Source of the DNA: Epiperipatus broadwayi
Lineage: Eukaryota; Onychophora; Udeonychophora; Euonychophora; Peripatidae
Assembly: GCA_028023455.1 (NCBI GenBank)
Contig: JAQFVV010006309.1
Span: 1,134,511 to 1,198,510, forward strand
Reading direction: 5' to 3'
Length of the DNA stretch: 64,000 nucleotides
Position 1 is the stretch's first letter; the number at the start of each line of letters is the position of its first letter. A model generated the notes under the pieces. It was not told the DNA's origin. It did no database searches and saw only the letters and a program-made list of their open reading frames with translations. Positions 1 to 13,127 of the stretch are shown here, in pieces. Made by a program: the position numbers and the translations under genes.

Positions 1-752
1 ATTTTCTACTTAAAATAAACATGTTGTCATTACCAACATTATATTTTATGAGATATAAGAGAAATATACTTAACATTGACACTGTATGTGAGTTGTATCA
101 CAGATCAGAAGAGAACCAAAACATATTCTTTGAGTGTAATAACCTACAATATACTTAATCATATATTACAAAAATTTAACAGGAAAAGAATGCCACTATA
201 AGTTGAATTATAGAGTCTTTTCCAAATGCCTGATTAGCAGAAATAAGAAGTACAACATTTATGCTATATGCATTATGGTGCACAAAGTGCACTCATCTTT
301 ACAATAGTAATGTAAGAAATTTCAACACATATACAAACAAATTAGAGACAATAAAACAAAGGAAAAAAAACACCCATCAGATATTTTCACAGATATTTGG
401 TCACTTGTCTATCAGTGTTCTAACCTCTGTTTCCTAATTTATTGTAAATATTTTTAATAATAGTTTAATTCACTGTATGCTATTGAAAATATTTATTGTG
501 GTATTCTGTGATTAGTTTTGTATTGATTTTCCCCCCTTTAAACTGAAACATCTGTAGATAGTTTTTGCTTGAATAAAGTTCATTCTAAAACATTACAAAG
601 TTTCAGGACTTTAATGATGAAGTGGTAAATTCTGATGTTTATGGTCCATATAAAGCAGTTGATTCTACTATTTCTGACTTTCAAGCTGGTTTGGAGCCAT
701 GCTCTAAAACCTAAAATATTCTGAAATTAAGTCATACAACATATTCATACCA
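1..752. other. AT-rich non-coding stretch
   Basis: No reading frame of note and no repeat I could match elsewhere in the window. It ends at the microsatellite. Confidence 0.5.
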
Positions 753-765
753 TTGATATCAAAAT

Positions 766-1375
<610 letters not shown>

Positions 1376-3527
1376 CTAAACATATTTCCATTCATCCATT
1401 TGGTCATCCATACGTCTTTATGCCTGTCTTTCATCAAACAAAATATATTCTCTCAATACTTGTTTGTATCGTTTACTTATATATAATTTATATCTTATTT
1501 ATATAAAGAATGTCCGAGAATAGACAAGTAATCAATTCAAACATTAAATTTCTCACTTTTACAGTAGGATTATTTCAAGATTGTTCGTTGAATGCAGAAA
1601 AAATATAAAATTCTGATATTCAATCAAAATGTATACAAATTAAATTCATTCTCATTCTAATATTTCAGACATATAGTTGGAAATATTGAAAAAAATAATG
1701 ATAATGGCTTTTAAAATACATTTTGATTCAACCAGGTCTCTTAATTTAGGCCAAAACTTCAAATATATCTTCAAATGCCTCATATTATTGTATTTGTGTT
1801 CGTTGTTGTATAATATTTATTAAAAGAACGTATTCATAGCAATTACTTTTCAGTAAATACATAAATATTTATTAAGTATTTTTATTAAGTTAGAAATTAA
1901 TAAATTTCATATATATATAATATTCTTTACATAATGCATAGTGGCCATCCCTTCTATTCACATGCTACAATTTTATATTTTTCAAAATTAAATTAATACT
2001 CACTTTTATAAGATTGTAAAGAAATATAATAACTTTTTATTTAATATAAATGATTAAAAATCTTTTAGATATTTATTGAAAGATTGAGCTATGAATAGAA
2101 GTTTGCTAATAAGTGGGCTTTTGTGCAATATATATTATTGAACACACATATTGCATAAATGTTATATATTATAAGGTTGCCATACAGATTTTTTTATTTA
2201 AAAAATATTTTTATTCAATTTACTTAAGTTTATTTACAAGGTCTATAATATGTACTTCAAAATTTTTACATTGAAACTTAAATTTAATAAAAATCGCCAC
2301 TTGTATAATAAACTTTTGCCTATTTCTATTATTCAAACTAATAAATCATATTACATCAAAGGAAATAATTACTTAGCTAAAATAATTTACTTATTTTGTA
2401 AAAATATATTGCCAAAAATTTTTATTGCTGTGTTTGCAATCTCAAAAAACACTCCTTTAATTTTTTTCCTAGGATATTAAAAAAAAAATTCTTTTGTCTT
2501 ACCATACTAAATTTCTTCTACAATTTCATTAACTAACTTCCATCTGATTTCACCATTTAGGTAGAATTGCCTTTCCTGATTTATCAATTGTATTTAGTTA
2601 TAAAAGCATCTATATATGTTTTCATTGTGCTTTTTTAAGGACATTGAATTTTATATTTAATATTTGTCATTAGTTCTATTTTTTATTAATAGGTGGTGGT
2701 TTTAATTTAGAAAAAAAAAAGCATTCTCCCTTCAAAAACTAAGCTTTTTGACATGACTTATTGAGTTGTATATACTGGTTTTCAATTCAGCTGCAGTTTT
2801 TTTTTGCTAAAACAAATACATTTTTAAAATTTTAAGACATGATGTATAGTGTTTATTACTATAATTTAGGGATGCAGTTTGAAATCTGACATTTTGAAAG
2901 ATGTTTTAAAATTAAAATTAAAATTTTTTATAATTTATATCCAGTCTATGCTGAACAAATCACATTTATGTTCATTTTTAAGTAAAACTGATCACTCTTT
3001 GACTTTTAATTTTTTACTGGCCAATTATCATAAAAGTACCTGAGACTAAATTTGCAAAATTTAATTTTCATGTATGTGGCTTTCAATTTGAATAATGCTT
3101 TTATTAAAATATAATCATTTTTAATAAATTTATTATTACAATTAATGTTATTCTAACATAAAAAAAAGTGTTTTTTTCTTGAGTAAATGTATAACATAGT
3201 TTTTTCATTCTTTTAGTTATGTTAAAAATTAACATTTTTTTCTTCTTTTCCACTGATATAATTTTAAATTTTCTAAAAACATTGCACAATTATAATATAT
3301 ATATTAAATAAAAACAAGTTTCACATTATCAAAAATAATTTGAAAACAAAAAAGAATTTGCCTTTACAATTGTTTTCATTTGGCAAATAAAATGTGTACA
3401 AACATTGAGATTTATGCGAATTGAGTTTTGAAATTTAATCTTTGAAAGATAAAGCCCTATATTTTTCTGATAACTCTTGATATCTATTAATAAAACTAAA
3501 AGCTAAAATATATAATCTTTACAGATC
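1376..3527. other. AT-rich non-coding stretch
   Basis: Low-complexity AT-rich DNA with short homopolymer runs. Short open frames at 2250-2480 (+) and 3104-3289 (-) are rich in Lys, Asn, Ile and Phe, as expected from composition, and show no motif. No repeat family from the rest of the window was seen here. Confidence 0.5.
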
Positions 3528-3535
3528 ATTTAGTA
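3528..3535. repeat. 8-bp target site duplication, left (atttagta)
   Basis: Identical to 3840-3847 on the other side of the MITE. Eight base pairs is the duplication length made by hAT-superfamily transposases. Confidence 0.9.
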
Positions 3536-3839
3536 CAGGGGTAGTCAACCTTTTTATACTTACCACCCACTTTTGTATCTCAGTAATAAAATTTTCTAAC
3601 TGCCCATCGGTTCCATAGCAGTGGTGATTTATAAAGTAGGGAAGTAACTTTACTTTATAAAATTTATATAGCAGAGTTACAGCAAGCTAAAGCATATAAA
3701 TCTTTATGAAATTTTTTAAAAAGTCTATTAAATTTTTTTAAAAAAGAAAGTGCTTCAGTGTTGGACAAAGCTCCTACCACCCACCATGAAGCCTGGAACA
3801 CCCACTAGTGGGCAGTAGGGATCAGGTTGACTACCATTG
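3536..3839 (+). mobile_element. hAT-superfamily MITE (about 304 bp, non-autonomous)
   Basis: The left end reads CAGGGGTAGTCAACCT and the reverse complement of the right end reads CAATGGTAGTCAACCT, so the terminal inverted repeats match at 14 of 16 positions with the CA start usual for hAT elements. A perfect 8-bp duplication (atttagta) flanks the element. Subterminal regions hold further inverted similarity: accaccca near the left end and gtgggcagta near the right, plus cccactagtggg close to the right end. There is no coding capacity, so a transposase would have been supplied in trans. The TIR and interior look to me like OposCharlie-type hAT families known for horizontal transfer among animals; that is recall, not a search result. 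The perfect target duplication implies insertion younger than the surrounding decay. Confidence 0.92.
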
Positions 3840-3847
3840 ATTTAGTA
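3840..3847. repeat. 8-bp target site duplication, right (atttagta)
   Basis: Perfect copy of 3528-3535, directly after the right terminal inverted repeat of the hAT MITE. Confidence 0.9.
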
Positions 3848-4860
3848 TTTAGCATAAGATGATGATACAAGTCTTGGCAAAATGCCACCAAGATAAATAA
3901 TGATCAGCAAATTTAATCATTAATGCCCCTCTAAATGGATATGAAATTTGTCATGTAAATATTATGTGAAATTCACATTCATTTTTGTTTGAAAGCCAAA
4001 ATTTAATTAATTTTTCATTTAAAAATCCATATTCTATAAAAGAATGATAAAGACTTTCAGCTGATACTTTCTCTATTAATCCCATGCAGTTATTTATTAA
4101 TCAGGTTTCAATAATTTACTGATGAATACATATTTGCAATGACCATGGATCAAAACTACAGATGTTTGTTTGAATCTTTGATACTGAACATAAGTTTTGA
4201 TGTTATTCTGTTTTCTAAAGACTTGTAAAAATTGGGAAGGGAAGGAGAGGCACTATTTTTATCTTGGAATAATAAATAAATAAAAAGTAAACACTGGGGT
4301 CAGCTTCTGCAAGAGTTAAGTGTTTTTATATTGATGTTAAATGTGTCATCATATTACAATTATAGTTTTGCTTTTACTTTCAATGCCTCAGTACTCATCT
4401 TTCTTTCTAATTCAGATTTAGCCTCTAATTTATAAGAAGTAGATACCCATTTATCAACTAAAAATGGACAGCTAATTGACTTGACTGTAGGCTGACTGAT
4501 TATTAAGGAAAAAGTTATAGCCTGCTTGAATTCTAAATGGTAAGTTTACTTAGTATAGACTTAAACATCAGATTAAAAGCATGCCACACAGATACAATCA
4601 TTTTACTAAAAAGTCCTTAAATAGAAAAATACATCTTTCTAATTAAAAAAAAATTGTTTAAATGTACTGCTTATTAAAAAAATCAACTGCTGCAGAAATC
4701 ATATTAATGACTGGAATATATTCTCCTAACAGGGCTCTTCTTAAAAATGAAGCAGTCACAACAGTTATATTTAATGGATCAATTGCACCATCCTAAAGTG
4801 CTCTACTACCTATTGTCTAGTTGCCAAATATATGGAGAAAAAATAATTATTATATATATA
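3848..4860. other. AT-rich non-coding stretch
   Basis: No coding frame, repeat-family match or palindrome recognised between the hAT MITE and the R2 copy. Confidence 0.45.
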
Positions 4861-4863
4861 TAT

Positions 4864-4951
4864 TGCTAAAAGGAGGTTGCCTTGACAACAGTTTAAAATT
4901 GTTGATTGTTATTGATATTAGGATTGTCTAAGTATTGACTGGTTTTTAATG
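4864..4951 (-). repeat. Repeat family R2, partial copy (reverse orientation)
   Basis: Matches in reverse the first half of the R2 repeats at 19308, 19662 and 53140, and closely matches 31169-31268. The shared core includes GGTTGCCTTGACAACAG followed by a run related to gattgttattgatatt and gattgtctaagt. Only the portion up to the 'attag/ttaatgat' end is present. Confidence 0.8.
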
Positions 4952-5334
4952 ATATATATATCCTTTGCCATATTTGGTAAAAGTATCTGATTATTAAGCA
5001 AACCAAACCATATCCAAATCACATTTTCTATTATTTTAAAATTAGATCTGTTAAGGCTGTTGATTTAATTAAAAAGTTGCAATTGCCACATTGCCAAACA
5101 GTCGAGGAATTTTTAGAGTTTAATGAAATTAATGCAATTTATTTGCATCCTTGTTGTTTATTTTTGGTAAATATTGCTACATAAAACAATATTTTTTGAT
5201 TGATGTGAACAAAGTCATAACAACAAACTTCACTTTATTATGAATGTATAATTTTCAGTAAAACATACCATAATTTTCCTTTATCAAGAATATTTTAATG
5301 CTGTTGAAAATCTTTATTATCCAAATAATAATTA

Positions 5335-5520
5335 CTTAGCGATGAAGAAATGAGATATGCATTTAAATCAATAAGGATTGCAAAAACTCCAGGAGATGAT
5401 GGAATTCTCAATAATATATTAAAAAAGATTGGTGAAGGAATAAAAAAAATATTGGCAAAGTTATATAATAAAGAGATATCAGATAATTGGGAGAATACAA
5501 TAGTAATAATCATCCAAAAG
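5335..5520 (+). pseudogene. RTE-type non-LTR reverse transcriptase fragment
   Basis: The translation around residues DEEMRYAFKSI, then TPGDDGI and ISDNWENTIV, aligns with the same RT segment at about 43980-44180 (LNEEVRHAIKF, VPGNDGI, VPDDWKNAVL). This is the N-terminal part of a non-LTR RT domain, before the catalytic aspartates. Only about 60 codons survive; both the upstream endonuclease and the rest of the RT are missing. Identification rests on the 'PGxDGI' and 'W' landmarks and on the second copy in this window. Confidence 0.75.
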
Positions 5521-5551
5521 CAGTTATTTTCACTTTATACTTAAATCATCT

Positions 5552-5985
5552 ATTGTTAGCCTGAATAAACAATGAACATCAGATAGTATAGTGCCATATT
5601 AATTCCATCAGACAGCCAAGTCTCAGATTTTTGACTTCATCAGTGAAGGCTAGAATTCAAAGCTGGACCTTATGTATTGATTTTACTCCTTTATAATATT
5701 CAAGTAAACTATGCAAAATAACTTGCATAAATCAGGTCTCTATAATACATAGAAACTGAACTGGTAACAGTTCTTCTATAACTATGTGAATTAGCTTAAG
5801 TTTGAGACATTAAGATTTTATTTTAAATTTAAGGTTACCATGCAAATTCATTTGCATAAATCAGATGTTTATAATATATAGAAACTGGTCTATTAACACA
5901 TCTTTTGCAACTATGTGAATTAGCTTGAGTTTGAAACATTAGAAATTTTTTAAAATTTAAGATTATTAGCCTGAATAGTATAAAG
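5552..5985. repeat. 128-bp tandem duplication inside a wider repeat
   Basis: Two adjacent units of about 128 bp at roughly 5704-5832 and 5833-5960 share blocks such as tgcataaatcag, atagaaactg, actatgtgaattagctt and a closing aaatttaag. The pair is bracketed by ttattagcctgaata at about 5553 and attattagcctgaata at about 5961. No coding content. Confidence 0.8.
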
Positions 5986-7169
5986 AAATAAAATGGCTTT
6001 TACATGCAAAAGTACACTGGTCTCAGTTTTGAATCCTAGACTTATCTGATGAAGGCAAAAGGCAGAAAACAGCTAAAAATGTGGGATTGTTTAGCACTAT
6101 ATCTTCTGGTGTCATTTGATTAGTCAAGCTTTTTATTAGATGGCTCTGAATTAGATGATTATAGTTCTTAAGGGTATGAAAAAACAGGAAATGTTATCAA
6201 TTATACTAAAATTTGATCAGATGAACCCATATATGGTCATAAGCATTCAATTCATAAGCTACTTTAATTTTCTTTGAATGTTTCATCATTATATTTTGAA
6301 TCCTCATTCTCATTACAAGTTATTATTTTTACAATATGCAATCCTGTTGCTATCACATGATGTATGAGTATACCAAGTTATTACATGAAAAAACTTTGAC
6401 CTTCATTCCATGCCTTTTTCATCATCTGACTGCATTTCCATCTCAGTTTTTCATTGAGTAATTTTTTAAATAGAATGAATGTCATCTTGTATTTTTTAAA
6501 ATGAGTATTCCTTTCCCATTTAGTATTTTGACTGCTTTACTCATAGTATATTGATTACAACACCCATCAAGCCACAACCTATGTTTTGAATCACAGCTGA
6601 TTTAATTTTTCATGAGACAATGGGGTAAAATATGTTTAGGACAGTTAACTAATAGGATAACAGATTTCTACTCATAATTTATTAGTAAATGAGCATCTAT
6701 GATATTATTATCTAAAAGCTATAGATACCATTTGGGTTATAAAAAATATCTCAAAGACATTCAGAAACAGGCAATATTAATGGTTTTCAGTGGAAAGGTA
6801 TATTGAATAATAGAATACATAGATGAATTACAATTATACATGGCCTTAAGTTTTGCAGAAAGAAAAAAATTCTCCTAAGTTAAAAGGATTTCCCACAAAA
6901 TATCAAATAAACAGTTTAATGGACCATAGTTTTTTGCATGTGGGGATATATTGTGTTTGGTTGGCTGATCATGTTCACCATTAAAAGATAGTTTCCTAAA
7001 AATGCAGGGAGATTCGAAATGCATAGTTATTGTCATTTATATTGTTACTGCCAATTCAATGGCATAAGAGAAAGAAATCATAAATGATTTCTATTTACTA
7101 TGTTGAAAACTTTATGAATATATGGTATGCTATTCTTATGATTACTAAAATCTGATGTCAACAACTAGA

Positions 7170-7228
7170 TGACAATAATAATAATAATAATAACAACAAT
7201 AATAATAATGATGATGATGAGGATGATG
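7170..7228. repeat. Trinucleotide microsatellite (AAT then GAT)
   Basis: Runs of aat, interrupted by aac, followed by gat/gag units. It lies about 25 bp left of the palindrome at 7253. Confidence 0.9.
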
Positions 7229-7252
7229 AAAATTTTGATATGCAATATCTCA

Positions 7253-7570
7253 AGAAAATGTAATATAAAAATAACTATATGCAAAACCATATACAGATCA
7301 CAATTTTTCCCTAGTACACTTTTGACTAAGTTATATTAGTCATAGTAATGGCAACTGACAAAAGGAAGGGGATAGCCAGCTTTATTAGAGAAATGTGAAT
7401 AGGTAATTAGCATTCACACTTCTCTAATAGAGCCAGAAATCTTTCCACCTTTGTTAGATGCTATATCTATGACTAATATAACTTAGTCAAAAGTGCACTA
7501 GGCAAAAATTGTGAACTTTATTCAGATTTAAGTGTATCACTTATATGTTTTTGCATATAGTCATTTTCTG
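7253..7570. mobile_element. Long imperfect palindrome (foldback or MITE-like), about 318 bp
   Basis: The left arm (about 7253-7400) is the imperfect reverse complement of the right arm (about 7412-7570), around an 11-bp centre. The best-matched block is gactaagttatattagtcat at 7324-7343 against its complement at 7469-7488, with further pairing of ctttattagagaa near the centre and of actatatgcaaaa near the ends. There is no coding capacity. As single-strand DNA or RNA it would form one long hairpin. No clear target duplication was found, so the mechanism of insertion is open. Confidence 0.85.
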
Positions 7571-7757
7571 TTACAATCATAAATCTTGTCTTTAGAAAAC
7601 ACACTCTTTTAAATACATTTTTTCACAATGCTTTATTCAATTTCTAATAACAGTTTTGTCTGTCTAACAATCTCTTTATGATCTCATAACAAATCTCTTT
7701 TTAAATTACAAGCAGCAATCATTAGTTTGAAATTTGAAAGAAGTTTTGTTATGAAAT

Positions 7758-7785
7758 CTGAAGAAGACTGTTAGGCAGTCAAAAC
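7758..7785 (+). other. CTGAAGA-hairpin-AAAAC motif
   Basis: CTGAAGA is followed by a perfect 5-bp stem (GACTG, loop TTAGG, CAGTC) and then AAAAC. The layout parallels the hammerhead-like core at 31494, but the invariant G of GAAA is A here. Probably a repeat end rather than an active ribozyme. Confidence 0.4.
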
Positions 7786-8311
7786 CATTATAAGAACATT
7801 CAAAGTATTGCAAAAAATGCTTTTAAAAATATATTTTTTAAAGATTTAATTGAAGCAATCTAATAAAGGTAGAAATAATTTTAAAAATCTTAAATGATCA
7901 ACATATTTAAAGCAGATAAAATCATTAATTTGCGAAAATTGGATAATTAATAATTTTCCATCTGCATTAATTATTAAAATAAAGTCCTATGTTTATATGC
8001 ATTTTTATATATGATCATATACATATATACACAATCATAATTACTAGTATCATACTTGTATAGACTACTAAAATAAAATTATAGCTGTATTTACTTTTTT
8101 ATATATAATCATATAAGACAATATCTGTATGTTTTTTGTCTAACTTAATTTTGTGATTTATGCTGAAAAAATTATTGCTATAAATCTTTTTTTTTATTTC
8201 TAGGAATAAATGCATTATTATTTTTATTATTATTTTTAACGATAATATTTTTGATAAACTTTCTTGGGAAGAATTTATATTTCAATTTTTAAAAACAACC
8301 AAATATCTTTA

Positions 8312-8390
8312 AGTAGAGGGATTTGAACTTAGGATTTTTAATCTATATTCACCCTCCATTCCATCTAAAGGAAATGATACACTTGACCAC
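8312..8390 (-). repeat. Inverted partial copy of repeat R1
   Basis: Read in reverse this contains cctaagttcaaatccct preceded by gaatatagatta, the same 3' end as the direct R1 copy that follows (8597-8612) and the copy at 30539. It faces the direct copy, so 8312-8612 forms an inverted repeat. Confidence 0.75.
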
Positions 8391-8399
8391 TTACATGTG

Positions 8400-8615
8400 G
8401 TTTAAAGAATTATTGTCTTGATATAACCAAGCACTGATTGTATATGTGTGTTGGAGATTATGATCTGGCCTAATTGATAAGTGCTGGTTCTGCGCAAAAT
8501 ATGTATCTTGGGATCATTTATATTTTTTGCATATATGTGATCATGTGTATCAATTGCTTGAGTTGGAGTGGAGGATGAATGTAGACTGAAAGATCCTAAG
8601 TTCAAATCCCTTTAC
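8400..8615 (+). repeat. Repeat family R1, direct copy (SINE-like)
   Basis: One of five main R1 copies (also 18171, 30335, 48955 and 52580). Shared blocks in order: a start near ttgtcttgatata, a gcactgattgtatatgtgtg section, gagattatgatctgg, gatcatgtgtatca, then a tRNA-like end with an A-box-like ttgcttgagttgg and a B-box-like agttcaaatccc. Oddly the tRNA-like part is at the 3' end of the repeat rather than the 5' end usual for SINEs. No coding capacity. Confidence 0.8.
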
Positions 8616-8618
8616 TTA

Positions 8619-8662
8619 CATGCATAAAAAATTCAATATACATGCATAAAAAATTCAATATA
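8619..8662. repeat. 22-bp perfect tandem duplication
   Basis: Two back-to-back identical 22-bp units beginning catgcataaa and ending caatata, directly after the R1 copy. Possibly a slipped target duplication or tail. Confidence 0.85.
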
Positions 8663-11600
8663 AGAAAATTACAAGTAAATAAAAACTACTGACATAACTT
8701 ACAATGAATAGTTTTTTTAATATAAATATTATAGAAATATCTGTTCTCTATACAGTTCAAAATGCCATTATTTTTATTTTCATTATTTAGTTGAATTGCT
8801 GAGTTTGATGTCAATGATATTACTAGTGGATCTATCATATAAACTTGAGTGCATTTTGTCTCTTTGATTTGTAAATGTCATTGATCTTGAGGATTGGTTT
8901 GTGTAGTTGATAACTAAGTCTCATACAATGTTCCATGATGAACTCAATTACTTTTTGAATTAATATTTAACTGGCACTACCAACTTCCATGAATGGTGGT
9001 AATAATAGTAACAGTAGTAGCAGTAGTAGTAGTAATAGCAATAGAATTATAATATATGTGAATTAATGAGCACATACACTACATATATACTGTATGTACT
9101 GAAATTTGAATAAATTTTAATATGTAGTAAAATATGTCTTAAAACAAATTATTCTTCTTGTTTGATTTTCAATAGTGAATGCATTAACCTGGGAAGCATT
9201 GGAATATGTTGCTATGATAAAAATAATATTAGAAATGTTTATTAGCAATTTTAGTTTGTAAAAATTATGAATTGATTTTATTCATTTCAAAAAATTTTAA
9301 TGTGTAAATAATGAAGTTTGCAGTATTGATGAAATTATTAATCATTACTTTATGTATTTTCATTACTGTCTTCCCAATACGCCTAAATATTTAATGTCTG
9401 AAATATGTTTGCTATGTTATTTGTATAATGTGTTAAAAATATGTGGAAAGAGTATATTTCTATGGTAGTATGAAAGAATGTAGGCTTAATTGTTTAGCTT
9501 ATGTTAAAGTGAAAGAATATTATTGGTATTTTGAGATGCAAGTGTTGGATATTGTGTTGATAAATTATAAAAATGTTTATTTTTATTTATCATTATTTTA
9601 TATAAGATTTTTATATTATGGGACACTGATTGAAGTTGACCAAAGAGTTAATTAATACAGAGTGTTGCTATAGTTTCTCTGATGTCAATTTAAAAAGTTT
9701 ATAAATAAAATTAAGCAAATTAAATTCACTCTCTCATATCTTGGCTCCAATAGAAGTGAACTTAAGTTCCTTCATGTACTTTTTTTATTTGTTTTTAAAA
9801 GTATATTATTATTAAATGAATAGAATGATGGGGTGAAAGCAATAGTATTCATCCATTAACTAGACAGATTTATTGAGGATTTGTGAAGAGTGACATTATA
9901 TATATATATAAAGAAAAATGATTTATTGTGTGGAAAAATCATTGGAATATTTTTTTGCATTAAAAAAATGAATATTATGTACTTTTCAATGATGAAGTCT
10001 AAATATTAATATAAAAATATAAATTATTATGTTCTCCTGCTTATATAATTTTATGAGATCAATGAATTATTTATACACAAGATATGATTTGACTCAATTT
10101 CCATCTCATCATCATGAATAAAATTAGCATTTGTACACACTTGTTAATGTTTTATGACTCAAATACTTGTTAAAGAAAAGGATATTTACATTGAATTATC
10201 ATGGATGTAAACTAATGTTTGTACACTTATAACATCACATACATTGAATACCTTCTAAATGAAAGAATAATTTGCATATTTAGAAAATATTAAAATTAAT
10301 AAAATATGCTTTGAATCTAATAGCTTTTCATGATATTTCTACTTTTTCTGAAATAACAAAATATCCTTGGATCATAGTTCAAGAAGCAGACATTAGATCA
10401 TTGATAGTATTTTGGAAATGTTACATTTGTGGATAATTAATTAGGTCATTTACTAAAAAATATTTTTTAATATATAATTTTATAGGATATAAATGATAGG
10501 TAATTTGAGATCTATTGTACATCTAAAATATAAGGGTTATGTTTTTCTAAATTTAAATTTATATTTAATAACTTAGTTATTATAATTATAATTTAAAAAT
10601 ATTTATCTTCTTATTCGTCGATTATAAATTAATTTCAACTATTAATTTTATTTTAGTTTCTTAAAGTAATGTGAATAAATAGATAGATTTATTCTTTAGT
10701 ATATATTTTTTTACTTCAATTAAATATTTTTTATATAATGGTTAATTATGTTATGAACTCTCTTATATTTTGAATAGTGCATATGTATTACAACATGTTT
10801 GTGTTACATAAATATACACTTTAATCTTAGCATTTTATAGATGAGATGTACAATCATCTATTTAATTTAAAAAATTAAAAACCTATTCCATAAAGCATAA
10901 TTGGATCATATATATATTTCAAATGTTTATTTGCCATATATATATATGATTTTAATTTATATCCATTTGTTAATAAAAATTAATTTAAAACAAATAAACT
11001 TATTTGGTTATCATTTAATTCTACAATGCAAATTTATTGGTTAATGGGACTTGGATAAGATACATTTCATGAATGAATTATACGACATAATTTATTAGAA
11101 GCAGTTACAAAATAGTTTAAAAGCCCAACCATAATAACATATGATTGTCTTTATATTGAATTTAATGTTTATTATCTGACCAAGTATAGATTTTTATGTA
11201 GCAATAAATTAATTGATTTGGCATTGTTAAATATTTAATAAGTAATTAGAAGCTTATTGTAATTATTTTGTTATTAACAAGTAAAAGTTGTATTAAGATA
11301 GAAATTATATATGAACTGATTCAATGATTGATAAAAATACAAATATAATAATTATTGAAGTTGAGTAAAGATAACTGCGATCGGATATTTTTATAATTGT
11401 CTGATTAAAGTGCATATTCTATTAATATTCAGCCATAAAGATCATAATCTTATTTGATTATAAAGAGTTGGTAATCATATACATTATTCTGTTACAAATT
11501 AGAGTGATTTGTTTTATTTATATTTAAACTTCATTCATGCAAATCATAAATTTAATTTAGATATCAAATTTTAATATTAATACTTGATTATAATAAATAC

Positions 11601-12700
11601 TAATAATGTTTTAACGATTATAAGGTTTTAATAATTTAGTTTTATTAAACTTAAAATAATTTGATGTGATTTGTCAATTACATTTGAATAAGCATCAAAT
11701 AGGAATGTACCATTTATTTTATATATTGATGTGATTTGATATTATAAACTTTAATATTATCTAGTAAGATGATTTGATTTTATAGTATTATAAATTGATG
11801 AAAATAGAGAGATCTGTTAGGTTAATTAATTTTGTATTATTATTGAGTATTTAGTCTTATTATGATTGCATTAATTAATAAAAGTGTATTGGTATTAGTG
11901 GAATAGCTTGGCTAAGTTAGCATTATTTTTATTTTATTTAGTTTTAATTAGAAATTAATTAGTGAATCATATATTTGTTTAGATATCATTGATATTTTAG
12001 ATTTGTAGAACATTAAATTATTATCTAATCCATCCATGAATTATTTTGTTTAAATATAAATACAAATAGCATTTAATTTTTAGTATAAATTTGAATTATT
12101 ATAAACAGTGTTTTGATTCATAGGAATATTAAGATTCATCTGTCTAATTCTTTGTCAATTATTTTTATTATATTATAAGTGGATTATATAATAGACATAG
12201 ATCGTTCTTTATATTAGGTTTTATTGCTTTATTTTTAATCTATTGCAAATAGCATTTATATTTTAGTGTAGTTTGAAATAAAGATTTTGAATTCATGAGG
12301 CTACAACAAAGATTATTATTATTGTTTTATTGAATTAAGTGATAATCATTTTTGTTTAGTTTATTAATTTCATTCTGTTACAAATAACACTACAATTCAG
12401 GAACAGTAATAAATTAGGATTGTTCTTCATTGATTCATATTTTAATTCAGTTACAAATGTTCAATAATTAAGCTATGACTAAGGATATAGTATGACCCAT
12501 AATTTTATTCTATTATAGATAGTATTGGACTTCAGGACATATTTTTACTCGGTTATAAATGGTGACCAATGATTGTGCTATATTTTCATTCAGATTATGC
12601 TATGGTTTTCATTTCTCATTGCCATTATTTTTATTCAGTTACAATAGATAAATGTACTTTCATAAAATATAATTTGTGATTATGCTATTTTATGATACTT
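8663..12700. other. AT-rich non-coding stretch
   Basis: About 4 kb of low-complexity AT-rich DNA. A short agt/aat microsatellite lies at about 8997-9045. The 70-codon frame at 9443-9655 (+) is rich in Tyr, Phe and Val, with no recognised motif and no support as a gene. The section 11,300-12,650 has recurring but unaligned motifs (attcagttacaaat, gatgtgattt) that may be old repeat decay. Confidence 0.45.
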
Positions 12701-12722
12701 TGACCTTGCTATCAAAATAAAC

Positions 12723-13127
12723 ATGGATTCCATGCCTATAAATTGGTTCCTGAATTACAGAAGAGGGATCACAAAACTAAACCCCATATGTCAACTATGC
12801 GGAAAAGATGATGAAACCTGTACCCATCTAATTAGATCATACACAGGCCTAAACACATCAAAAAAAATCATTTATGAAAGGACAAAAATAGACTACTATA
12901 CAATTACCTCCCTGAAGAGTAGTATCCAAACCAAACATTTTGCCACTATAAGACTGTCACTGTTCATCACAATGGCTTTGTGGCTGATGAGATTCCACAA
13001 AATCTTCCACTTCCCTCAACAAAATGAGACAAACTTCTTTCTAAACACAATAAAGAAACTAAAGAAAAGAGACAAAGTCATATCCTCACCAAAAATGACA
13101 CCTGGATCTTATTCGATGTCTAAATAA
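12723..13127 (+). pseudogene. C-terminal fragment of a non-LTR retrotransposon ORF (zinc-knuckle-like)
   Basis: A 134-codon open frame with base composition clearly less AT-rich than its surroundings. Residues about 22-42 read NPICQLCGKDDETCTHLIRSY, a C-x2-C-x8-H-x4-(C) arrangement typical of the zinc-binding region after the reverse transcriptase of LINEs (zf-RVT-like), with the last ligand replaced by Tyr. The rest (about residues 43-134) is basic and has no further motif I recognise. A stop codon lies just upstream of the first Met, so the RT domain is absent: a 5'-truncated insertion. About 200 bp of possible 3' UTR follows. It could instead belong to another zinc-knuckle protein; the LINE origin is likely but not proven. 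Confidence 0.6.
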
